Assembly: GCF_000308275.2 (NCBI RefSeq)
Contig: NZ_HG529490.1
Location: 124,001-188,000, forward strand
Length of the DNA: 64,000 nt
Reading direction: 5' to 3'
DNA from: Levyella massiliensis
GTDB taxonomy: Bacteria; Bacillota; Clostridia; Tissierellales; Peptoniphilaceae
How positions within the stretch are numbered: position 1 is the first letter of the stretch; every line of letters begins with the position of its first letter. This document shows, piece after piece, positions 17,296-24,746 of the stretch. Under the pieces are notes generated by a model. It worked only from the letters and a program-made list of their open reading frames with translations, ran no database searches and had not been told where the DNA came from. Made by a program: the position numbers and the translations under genes.

Positions 17296-18155
17296 GCATG
17301 GTCTTTGATCACATGTCCTTTTACTACAACAAAGGACAGAAAGATGAAGTACAGGCGTTAGATTCCATTACGATGACCATTGAAAAGCACGAATATGTCG
17401 GCTTAATCGGTCATACGGGTTCCGGAAAATCTACGCTGGTACAACACATGAACGGTTTAAATATTCCGCAGGAAGGCACGCTTACCGTAGACGGTATCAC
17501 GACATCGGATCCAAAGGCATCCCTGCGTACGTTGCGGCAACGCGTCGGCCTTGTTTTTCAATATCCGGAGGATCAGCTCTTTGAAGAAACGATCTTTAAA
17601 GACATCGCTTTTGGTCCAAAAAACCTGAAGCTTCCGGAAAGTGAGATTACCGAGCGTGTGCGTTGGGCGATGGAGGCCGTCGGCCTCAACTATGACACGA
17701 TGCGCGATGAGTCACCGTTTGAGATTTCCGGCGGCCAGAAGCGACGCGTGGCCATTGCCGGGGTTTTGGCGCTGCGTCCTTCGTATCTCATTCTGGACGA
17801 GCCCACGGCGGGGCTGGATCCCCATGGTCGCGATGAGATCTTAAAGACGGTGCGCAAGCTCTATGACGACAACCCGGATATGACCATTATTCTGGTGACG
17901 CATTCTATGGAAGACATCGCTGAACAGGCGAATCGCATTATCGTAGTGGACAAAGGACGTCTGGTCATGGACGGTACGCCGCATGCCATATTTGCACGAC
18001 GTAAAGAATTGGAAGCCATCGGCCTTACCGTACCACAGGTGACACAGCTCATGCAGCGCCTGCGTGAAGCGGGACTTGCGCTTGACGATTCGGCGATCAC
18101 CGTCGAAGAAGCCGTTACCGCTCTTTCGGCCTACCTTAACGGAAAGGAGGCGTAA
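17292..18155 (+). CDS. ecfA2: Energy-coupling factor transporter ATPase 2
   Basis: The partner ATPase of the ECF module: Walker A GHTGSGKST, Q-loop VFQYPEDQL (the YPE variant that marks EcfA2), signature ISGGQKRR, Walker B YLILDEPTAG. 287 residues, normal length. The overlap with ecfA1 (ATGA) suggests coupled, equimolar translation. The C-terminal extension LTVPQVTQLMQRLREAGL is typical of Ecf ATPases. Confidence 0.94.
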   Translation: MSMVFDHMSFYYNKGQKDEVQALDSITMTIEKHEYVGLIGHTGSGKSTLVQHMNGLNIPQEGTLTVDGITTSDPKASLRTLRQRVGLVFQYPEDQLFEETIFKDIAFGPKNLKLPESEITERVRWAMEAVGLNYDTMRDESPFEISGGQKRRVAIAGVLALRPSYLILDEPTAGLDPHGRDEILKTVRKLYDDNPDMTIILVTHSMEDIAEQANRIIVVDKGRLVMDGTPHAIFARRKELEAIGLTVPQVTQLMQRLREAGLALDDSAITVEEAVTALSAYLNGKEA

Positions 18156-18156
18156 C

Positions 18157-18948
18157 ATGGGCAATCAAATTACCATCGGACAATACCTGCCGGGCGATTC
18201 GCCCATCCATCGCCTGGATCCGCGTGTCAAGCTGCTTCTAGTCCTGATCTTTATGTTCACTGCTTTTTTGGTAGATACGTTCCAGGGCTATGGACTTTAT
18301 ATGCTTTTGCTCCTCTTTGTGACCTGGCAGGCGCAAGTGCCTTTGGACCGCCTCTGGAAAGGTTTGAAACCCATCTTTTTCATCTTGGTTTTCACCTTCT
18401 TGATCAATGTGGCTTTCACGCCGGGCAAAATCATTTGGTCTTGGTGGATCTTTTCTGTCAGCGATGAAGGCCTCATTCGAGCAGCATTTATTGCCATACG
18501 CCTGATTCTTTTGGTGCTGGGCACCAGCCTTTTGACCCTAACCACGAGCCCGCTCGAACTCACGGATGGCATTGCCTGGCTCTTGAAACCCCTGGACTTC
18601 ACGGGCTTTCCGTCCCATGTCATTGCTATGATGATCTCGATTGCGCTACGCTTCATTCCGACACTCTTTGACGAGACGACGAAGATCATGAAAGCGCAGA
18701 AGGCCCGTGGGGCGGATTTTGAATCCGGCAATATTTTGGAACGCGCGAAAGCGATGATTCCGCTCTTTGTGCCGCTATTCCTAAATGCCATCAATCGGGC
18801 GGACGAGTTGGGCGTAGCAATGGAAGCGCGCTGCTATACCGGGAGCAATAAGCGGACGCGTTTAAATCCCCTGAAGCTCACGCGTCGCGATGGCATCGTT
18901 TTTTGCGTTTGTGTGGTGATATTTATACTCATCAGTATCTTTTTCTAA
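18157..18948 (+). CDS. ecfT: Energy-coupling factor transmembrane protein EcfT
   Basis: The scaffold membrane subunit linking EcfA ATPases to S components. I chose the ATG at 18157 because AAGGAGG lies 7 bp upstream within the end of ecfA2 and the protein starts NQITIGQYLPGDSPIHRLDPRVKLLL, the family N-terminus. 263 residues with four to six hydrophobic segments. Coupling-helix motifs are KAQKARGADF and AMEARCYTG (the A-R-G and A-x-x-R-C/G signatures that contact the ATPases). Confidence 0.94.
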   Translation: MGNQITIGQYLPGDSPIHRLDPRVKLLLVLIFMFTAFLVDTFQGYGLYMLLLLFVTWQAQVPLDRLWKGLKPIFFILVFTFLINVAFTPGKIIWSWWIFSVSDEGLIRAAFIAIRLILLVLGTSLLTLTTSPLELTDGIAWLLKPLDFTGFPSHVIAMMISIALRFIPTLFDETTKIMKAQKARGADFESGNILERAKAMIPLFVPLFLNAINRADELGVAMEARCYTGSNKRTRLNPLKLTRRDGIVFCVCVVIFILISIFF

Positions 18949-18967
18949 ATGCGTCACGGGAGGGCCT

Positions 18968-19702
18968 ATGCAAAATATTATGCTTCGCATTGCCTATGAT
19001 GGGACCGCCTTTGCCGGCTACCAAGAGCAGGAGAACTGCCGCACGGTAGCCGGTGTTTTGCGTGGCGCCGTCGAAACGCTCACCGGTCGCTCCACCCGCC
19101 TCATCGCTGCCGGTCGCACTGATGCCGGGGTTCACGCCGAGGATCAGGTGGTGAATTTTCTCACCCATTTGGATTGGCCAGCCGATGCCTTTCTGTATCA
19201 ATTGCGTCGCCTCCTTCCGGACGATCTCCTTTTGCGAAGCGCTCAGGTAGCAATCCCTTCCTTTCACGCTCGTTTTGCGCCACATAAAACCACGTATCGT
19301 TATGTCGTGGAAAATGGCTCCTATGTTCTTCCCACAGAGCGTCACACCGTTTTTTCGTATACCTTTCCTTTGAATGATGCCTTGATTCTCGAAGCAGCCC
19401 GTCGGTTAGAGGGCACACATCAGTATGCCGCTTTTTCCGTACCGGATCCCTATCGTAATTCGCAGCGCACCGTGGATACCGTTACCATAGAACGACAGGC
19501 CACACGCCTCATCCTTCGCTTTACGGCCGACGGCTTTTTACATCGCCAGGTGCGTTTTATGACGGGCGCCATTCTGTTAGCCGGACGCGGGGCGCTTGAC
19601 CTTTGCACTCTTTCCGCCGCATTGGAAGATCCGAATGCGAAGCCCATCGCTTTTTGCGCAGATGCTAAGGGGCTCGTGCTGGAGAAGATTGCGTATCAAT
19701 AG
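18968..19702 (+). CDS. truA: tRNA pseudouridine(38-40) synthase TruA
   Basis: Converts U38, U39 and U40 of the tRNA anticodon stem-loop to pseudouridine. The catalytic Asp is D52 in AAGRTDAGVHAEDQVVNF; other family blocks are RLLPDDLLL, FHARFAPHKTTYRYVV and FLHRQVRFMTGAILLAGRG. 244 residues, normal. ATG after GGGAGGGCCT. Last gene of the ECF-truA group, as in many Firmicutes; rplM-rpsI, which commonly follow, are 42 kb away in this window. Confidence 0.96.
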   Translation: MQNIMLRIAYDGTAFAGYQEQENCRTVAGVLRGAVETLTGRSTRLIAAGRTDAGVHAEDQVVNFLTHLDWPADAFLYQLRRLLPDDLLLRSAQVAIPSFHARFAPHKTTYRYVVENGSYVLPTERHTVFSYTFPLNDALILEAARRLEGTHQYAAFSVPDPYRNSQRTVDTVTIERQATRLILRFTADGFLHRQVRFMTGAILLAGRGALDLCTLSAALEDPNAKPIAFCADAKGLVLEKIAYQ

Positions 19703-20167
19703 GGCTGGGTGAGACAGCCTTTCCGGGTATGGAAACGCTCACTCAACGAGGAAAGCAGCTTTCCTACGAATGAAATCAACGCATTTGAAATTCGCTTTGA
19801 ATTTAGGGCAATTAAGAAAAATCAAGCAAGGATATCTACTTTTTTAGGGGCGTTACCCATTCTTATTTCAAGGACTGGCGATGACGGACGACATCTTGTG
19901 CCTCATGGAGAAACCTACGGCGCGGTTACGGCGGCTTTTCGCTCTTTCGTGGTTTACCCCCGTAAATGGTAAGGCCTGGTCTCCACACACATCCAGAAGA
20001 CACGAATTACTGTACAAGAAAAGGTCCACGCAACCCGCCGTGAACCATTCGTAACAATCTGTAATAATTTTGTAACATCTATTGACAAAAGGTTGCAATC
20101 CAGTTACGATATCACTAGCTACATAGATAAAAACTCGGTTAGAGTTTATAGATAAAGGAGGAACGTC
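19703..20167. other. 465-bp intergenic region between truA and the SH3/NlpC-P60 gene
   Basis: No convincing gene: the only sizeable open frame (19709-19972) has no ribosome binding site and no recognisable product. A weak hairpin GGCTG/CAGCC lies directly after truA and an inverted repeat AGGAAAGC-A-GCTTTCCT near 19749-19765; either could help terminate truA. The stretch 19850-20000 has several G/C-rich short repeats that I could not match to a known riboswitch. A strong promoter lies at its downstream end. Confidence 0.5.
20082..20110 (+). promoter_or_regulatory. Sigma-A-type promoter of the SH3/NlpC-P60 gene
   Basis: TTGACA at 20082-20087, 17-bp spacer, TACGAT at 20105-20110. The predicted transcript starts near 20117 and has a leader of about 50 bases containing AAAGGAGGAACG just before the GTG start. 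Confidence 0.82.
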
Positions 20168-22078
20168 GTGGACAAGAAACGAGTAGGTGCGATAGTTGGT
20201 GTCGTAGGGGTCGCCGGTGTTATCGCAGCAACACAGTTTATGCAAATCGACGCGTCGAATGCAGACTATGTGACCAAGAACCTTGAAGCGCAGTATAAGG
20301 AATCGCTGAAGGGAATGGATCAGACGAATGCTTCGACGGCGAGCCAAACCGAAACGGGGAAGACGCCTTCCTCCGACAAAGTGTTTGATCCGGTGCAGAA
20401 AGTGGAATATCGCATTTCAGCGCCGCAGAAAACAGCAGAGAAAAAGGCAGAAGACAGTGAAACGTCGGCACAGCAATCTTTGCCCGAGGCGGATAAGCAA
20501 GATGTAGCAGAGGAAGAATCTTCTACGAAAGAAGCCTCCGATCGTTTGTCCTTTTTAACGGTTACGCCGGCCGCTACGGATCAGGCTGTTTTCCCGCAGG
20601 AAAGCGCTAAAAAGGAAGACTCTGAAGAAGCGCACATCCCGACAGAGAAGGAAATTGCAGCGACGATTCCGGAAGAAGAAAATAAACAGGATCCGAAGTT
20701 TTCAAGCGAAACTAGCCAACCTTATGTTGGTGTTGTCGTTACGGATGTATTAAATGTACGGCAAAATCCGACTTTGGATGCCGATGTGGTCACCGTGATG
20801 TTGCGTGCGGAAGTTGTCCGTGGCACGGCAGATGGGGACTGGGTGGCTGTTGAAGATTCCGGAAATCTGGTCGGCTATGTAAATCGCCATTTTGTGCAGG
20901 CAGTAACGGAAGAACAGGCGAAGGCACAGGAACAGGCAAACCGCGTAGCGGCTGAGAAGAAAGCCGCGGCGGAAAAGAAAGCTGCAGAAGAAAAGGCAGC
21001 GGCAGAAAAGAAAGCAGCGGAAGAGCAGGCGGCCAAGAAGAAAGCCGAAGAAAAAGCAGCAGCGGATAAGAAAGCCGAAGAAGCGCGCGTTGCGGCAGAA
21101 AAAAAGGCCACAGCAGAACGCGTAGAAGCGGAGAAGAAAGCAGAAGCGGCAAGACTGGCTGCCGAAAAGAAAGAGCAGCAAAAAGCCGCTGAAGCGAAAA
21201 AGAATAATGCTGTTTCCGGCTATATAAATTACGATTCCATCAATGTACGCCAGAACCCGAATATGAACGCCCCTGTCGTAGGCACGATGAATGCCAATGA
21301 CGAAATTAAGGGAACACGCGAAGGAGATTGGGTTCGCTTCAATTTCCATGGCAAAACCGCTTATGTGCACGCAGGTCTCGTGGGCAATACCAAAATTGAG
21401 ATTTCGGACACCAATACACCGAAGACCGCAGAGAAAAAGCGTCAGGAAGAGGAAGCCAAAAAGCCGAAGGCTCGTGTGGGTTATGTGAAGACACCGGCGA
21501 ATGTTCGTAAGGGACCGGGCACCAATTACGGTATTCTGACGACCTTTGGCGTGAATAAATACGTCGAAGGCCAAGAGTCCAACGGTTGGGTAAAATTCGA
21601 CTACAATGGCCAGACGGCTTATATTTCGGCCGCTCTTTTGGCCAACCAGAAGCAGGAAGTCGAAACGCCCGCTCCGAAAGATACGCAGGAAAGTGCACCG
21701 CAGGGCAGTGCCGCCAGTGTTGTCGAATTCGTACGCTCGCAGGTTGGTAAAGCATATGTTTTTGGCTCAGTTGGTCCGAACGCTTACGACTGCTCCAGTT
21801 TGGTAATGGCCGCTTACAAACGCATTGGCATCAGTCTGCCGCATTATTCGGTTGCCCAATACGGTTACGGCTACGCCGTTTCCATGAACAACCTCCAGCC
21901 GGGCGATCTGCTGTTCTTTACCACCAACGGCACCGGCAACATCAGCCACGTCGGCGTTTATATTGGCGATGGCATGATGGTCCATGCATCTTCACCATCC
22001 GTCGGTGTTATTATGACCAACATTTATCAGAACTGGTATCAGAGTCGTTTCATTGGCGCGCGTCGCCTGATCAACTGA
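20168..22078 (+). CDS. Secreted NlpC/P60 peptidoglycan endopeptidase with three SH3b domains
   Basis: A 636-residue wall hydrolase, probably cutting the D-gamma-Glu-diamino acid bond. Start is GTG (20168), 5 bp after AAAGGAGGA. Residues 7-22 are a hydrophobic signal or anchor. Domains: disordered acidic linker 40-185; SH3b 187-243; Ala/Glu/Lys-rich coiled coil 245-346 of roughly AAEKKAAEE units; SH3b 350-405; SH3b 437-491; NlpC/P60 516-635 with catalytic Cys542 (AYDCSSL), His594 (SHVGVYIG) and His606 (VHASSP). SH3b domains probably bind wall peptides, and the coiled coil would place the catalytic domain at distance. Resembles secreted p60-type autolysins of Firmicutes. Confidence 0.92.
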   Translation: MDKKRVGAIVGVVGVAGVIAATQFMQIDASNADYVTKNLEAQYKESLKGMDQTNASTASQTETGKTPSSDKVFDPVQKVEYRISAPQKTAEKKAEDSETSAQQSLPEADKQDVAEEESSTKEASDRLSFLTVTPAATDQAVFPQESAKKEDSEEAHIPTEKEIAATIPEEENKQDPKFSSETSQPYVGVVVTDVLNVRQNPTLDADVVTVMLRAEVVRGTADGDWVAVEDSGNLVGYVNRHFVQAVTEEQAKAQEQANRVAAEKKAAAEKKAAEEKAAAEKKAAEEQAAKKKAEEKAAADKKAEEARVAAEKKATAERVEAEKKAEAARLAAEKKEQQKAAEAKKNNAVSGYINYDSINVRQNPNMNAPVVGTMNANDEIKGTREGDWVRFNFHGKTAYVHAGLVGNTKIEISDTNTPKTAEKKRQEEEAKKPKARVGYVKTPANVRKGPGTNYGILTTFGVNKYVEGQESNGWVKFDYNGQTAYISAALLANQKQEVETPAPKDTQESAPQGSAASVVEFVRSQVGKAYVFGSVGPNAYDCSSLVMAAYKRIGISLPHYSVAQYGYGYAVSMNNLQPGDLLFFTTNGTGNISHVGVYIGDGMMVHASSPSVGVIMTNIYQNWYQSRFIGARRLIN

Positions 22079-22160
22079 TGATACCGGTTGTGCATACGCT
22101 TTTAAGAGACTGACTGCAGGCTCGATTCGAACGGGCTGATAAAGAGAGTCTCATCGATAG

Positions 22161-22206
22161 AAGAACGTCTCGCTTCAGGTTCATCGTTAGCGGGGCGTTC
22201 TTTTTA
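22161..22206 (+). terminator. Intrinsic terminator after the SH3/NlpC-P60 gene
   Basis: AAGAACGTCTCGCT (22161-22174) pairs, with G-U steps, with AGCGGGGCGTTCTT (22189-22202) and is followed by T residues. A second weaker stem, GAGACT/AGTCTC at about 22106-22152, lies upstream. No T-box motif was found before trpS. Confidence 0.8.
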
Positions 22207-22263
22207 TTCGGTGGTGTTCAAGAAACGTTGAACAGGGTATAGTTTTCACGCAAGGAGGATATT

Positions 22264-23304
22264 ATGGATCAAACAAAGGCCCAAACGCCGCAAACGCAAG
22301 GCGCGGAAGAAGCGCCGAAAAGGAAAGTGGCGTTCAGCTTAATTCAGCCCTCCGGGGACCTGACCATTGGCAATTATCTGGGTGCCATCAAAAGCTTTGT
22401 GAAAATGCAGGATCAATACGACTGCTTTTTTGGTGTGGCCAATTTGCACGCTATCACCGTGACACAGGTAGCTGCTGATTTGCGCCGTCGCTCCCTGGAA
22501 GTCATTGCTTACATCGTGGCTGCCGGCGTTAAACCGGAAAAGGCCACACTTTTCATTCAATCGCAGGTGCCGGAGCACGCGGAGCTGGCCTGGGTGCTTA
22601 ATTCCATCAGTTCCATCGGTCAATTGCAGCGCATGACGCAATTTAAGGATAAAGCCCAAAAACACGCGGACAATTTGAATGCCGCACTATTGACCTACCC
22701 GGTATTGATGGCGGCGGATATTTTGCTGTACCAGAGCCATGTCGTGCCCGTCGGTGCGGATCAGAAGCAGCATTTGGAGTTTACGCGTGATCTGGCGGAA
22801 CGATTTAATTCCCGTTATTCTCCCACGTTTACTGTGCCGGAGCCGCTCACCGATGAAAATGCCACGCGCATTATGAGCTTAAAAGATCCTTCCTCTAAGA
22901 TGAGTAAGTCCGATCCGGATGAAAATGCCTATATTTTGATTAAAGACGAACCCGCTGCCATTCGGCGAAAAATTGCTCGTGCCGTTACCGATTCCGAAGC
23001 ACATTTTTGCTATCGACCGGAGCAGGCGGGACTGATGAATCTCATCAACCTCTATGCGGCCTATGCGGAATGTGCGCCGAAGAATGTGGTGGAACGCTTC
23101 CACGACAGTGACTATGCCACCTTTAAGCGTGCGCTGGGCGATCTGATCGTGGAAAAGATGGAACCCATTCGCCAGCGTTTCTTAAAGCTGATGGCGGATA
23201 AGAAAGAGATTGAGGCGATTAGTAGTGATGGCGCCCTTGCTGCGCAACGAGCGGCACGCCGAACGCTTTCCAAGGTCTATCGAAAAGTGGGATTGCTGCA
23301 ATAG
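22264..23304 (+). CDS. trpS: Tryptophan--tRNA ligase
   Basis: Class I aminoacyl-tRNA synthetase charging tRNA-Trp. The HIGH-equivalent is PSGDLTIGNYLGA near residue 36 (Thr replaces the usual His), and the KMSKS loop is SSKMSKSDP. Also present: GADQKQHLEFTRDLA, the ATP-site motif. 346 residues, close to the usual 330-340, with a short charged N-terminal extension (KAQTPQTQGAEEAPKRK). AAGGAGGA precedes the ATG. An inverted repeat GTTCAA/TTGAAC (22216-22233) lies in the leader; no T-box consensus is visible. Confidence 0.95.
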   Translation: MDQTKAQTPQTQGAEEAPKRKVAFSLIQPSGDLTIGNYLGAIKSFVKMQDQYDCFFGVANLHAITVTQVAADLRRRSLEVIAYIVAAGVKPEKATLFIQSQVPEHAELAWVLNSISSIGQLQRMTQFKDKAQKHADNLNAALLTYPVLMAADILLYQSHVVPVGADQKQHLEFTRDLAERFNSRYSPTFTVPEPLTDENATRIMSLKDPSSKMSKSDPDENAYILIKDEPAAIRRKIARAVTDSEAHFCYRPEQAGLMNLINLYAAYAECAPKNVVERFHDSDYATFKRALGDLIVEKMEPIRQRFLKLMADKKEIEAISSDGALAAQRAARRTLSKVYRKVGLLQ

Positions 23305-23397
23305 CGTTAACTAGCGTTGGCCACAAAGAAAGAGAAAGCCATCCAGTCAGAGTGTAGTTGCGTAAAAGGATCTTCTTTCCTTGTTAGGAGGAAATGC

Positions 23398-24576
23398 ATG
23401 ATTGTCTTAGATCAGTCGATGTTGGCGGGAAAGACTGTATTATTAACCGGCGCAGGTGGTGGCATTGGCGCGGAGACCGCAAAAGCATTTGCTCAAATGG
23501 GGGCAAAAGTTCTACTGGCCGATGTGGATCAAGAAAAAGGAAATAAGGTGACGGAGGAGATCAATAGGCAATACGATCATGTAGCGGATTTTTATCCAGT
23601 CAATCTAGCAAATGAAATCGATACTAAGAAAGCATGTGAAGACATTTTTTCGAAATACGGCTGTCCGGATATACTCTTCAACAATGCCGCTTTAGTGATC
23701 ACCGGCGAAATCGGAGAGGTTCCTGTTGAAGAGTGGGATCGAAGTTATTTGGTAAATTTACGCGCGCCCATTCTCCTCACGACCTTGTTTTTGAAAAAGA
23801 TGAAAGAACGAAACAGCGGCTGTATCGTGTTTGTTTCTTCGTCGGGTGCAGCGCCTTATTTAGGCGCTTATGAGATCTATAAAACCGCACAGGTTGAATT
23901 TTGTAATGCGTTATCGATGGAATTGGAAGGTACACACGTTTACACATATACCATTGCACCGGGACTGGTCAAAACGGAAACCGCCGCAAGCAGCATTGAA
24001 ACGGTGGCAAAAGCCATGGGGTTAACCACAGAGGAATTTTACCGGCAAAACGAAGAACACATTTTAAAGGCGCATGACGCCGGAGTTGGCTTTGCCATAT
24101 CTGTCTTAAAAGCAAGTGAATACCATGGACAAGAAATTTCGTCGATTCAGGCAGTAAATGAATTCCAATCTTCCCCAACGTTACCATCTTCCACTTGCGT
24201 AGAAGAAGATAGGGAGGTATCCTCCGCCGAATTGTTCAAAAAAATAAAGAACACATTTGACACGCAATACAATGGTTGGAAAGAACGCAATATTTTTGAG
24301 CGTCAATGGGTGTTACGCGATTTCAAAAAGCATGTGGGGGTTCCGGCAGAAACCGTCAAGAATGAGTTTGATCGAATACAGAAGGACCTAGAGACTGGAG
24401 AAGGATTTCAAAATATTTCTCCACAACGCTTAGAGAAGTTGCTTGCTTATTGGCAACATCAATTACAGCTATTGCGGGGGTTTGAAAAAGATGAACAAAA
24501 ATTTTTCGCGTATAGCCAAGAGATTAAGGAATGGATTTCGGATATTCAGATGTTGCTAAACCAAATAGAACATTGA
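23398..24576 (+). CDS. Short-chain dehydrogenase/reductase with unknown C-terminal domain
   Basis: A 392-residue protein. The ATG at 23398 follows TTAGGAGGAAATGC. Residues 1-255 are a classical SDR: cofactor motif TGAGGGIG (17-24), NNAA (95-98), catalytic Ser148 and Y158-x-x-x-K162. An Asp at the end of beta-2 (LLADVD) suggests NAD rather than NADP. Substrate cannot be predicted. Residues 275-392 form a charged, helical region (ELFKKIKNTFDTQYNGWKER, LLAYWQHQLQLLRGFEKDEQ) that I do not recognise. Third-codon positions look more A/T-rich than in neighbouring genes, hinting at recent acquisition. Bounded by a bidirectional terminator. Confidence 0.8.
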   Translation: MIVLDQSMLAGKTVLLTGAGGGIGAETAKAFAQMGAKVLLADVDQEKGNKVTEEINRQYDHVADFYPVNLANEIDTKKACEDIFSKYGCPDILFNNAALVITGEIGEVPVEEWDRSYLVNLRAPILLTTLFLKKMKERNSGCIVFVSSSGAAPYLGAYEIYKTAQVEFCNALSMELEGTHVYTYTIAPGLVKTETAASSIETVAKAMGLTTEEFYRQNEEHILKAHDAGVGFAISVLKASEYHGQEISSIQAVNEFQSSPTLPSSTCVEEDREVSSAELFKKIKNTFDTQYNGWKERNIFERQWVLRDFKKHVGVPAETVKNEFDRIQKDLETGEGFQNISPQRLEKLLAYWQHQLQLLRGFEKDEQKFFAYSQEIKEWISDIQMLLNQIEH

Positions 24577-24690
24577 AACATAAAAGAGATAAGGCGAGAT
24601 AAGACATAGGCTGTCCGGTATAACGTGTCATGTCGTGCGTTATCGGAAGGTATAAAAATGAGATTGTCGAAATAAAACTCTCGCAGTTAT

Positions 24691-24726
24691 AAAAAGGAGG
24701 TGCCGTTATCGGCACCTCCTTTTTTC
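24691..24726. terminator. Bidirectional terminator between the SDR gene and ppdK
   Basis: AAAAAGGAGGTGCCG (24691-24705), loop TTAT, then CGGCACCTCCTTTTTT. The A tract on the left and the T tract on the right make it functional on both strands for these convergent genes. Confidence 0.93.
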
Positions 24727-24746
24727 TTTCCTATCGTGTTGTAGCG

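Noticed and set aside
19709-19972. Plus-strand open frame of 87 codons between truA and the SH3/NlpC-P60 gene
   Set aside because: GTG start with no Shine-Dalgarno, no recognisable domain; treated as non-coding.
20930-21210. Low-complexity DNA repeats encoding Ala/Lys/Glu units as a possible array
   Set aside because: They lie inside the NlpC/P60 gene and encode its coiled coil; there are no regular spacers, so not CRISPR.
22118-22150. GATTCGAAC, which recalls a tRNA T-arm in reverse orientation
   Set aside because: The flanking bases do not form a T stem and no other arms of a tRNA can be drawn.
22079-22263. T-box riboswitch ahead of trpS
   Set aside because: The conserved T-box sequence is absent; the hairpins fit terminators of the upstream gene.
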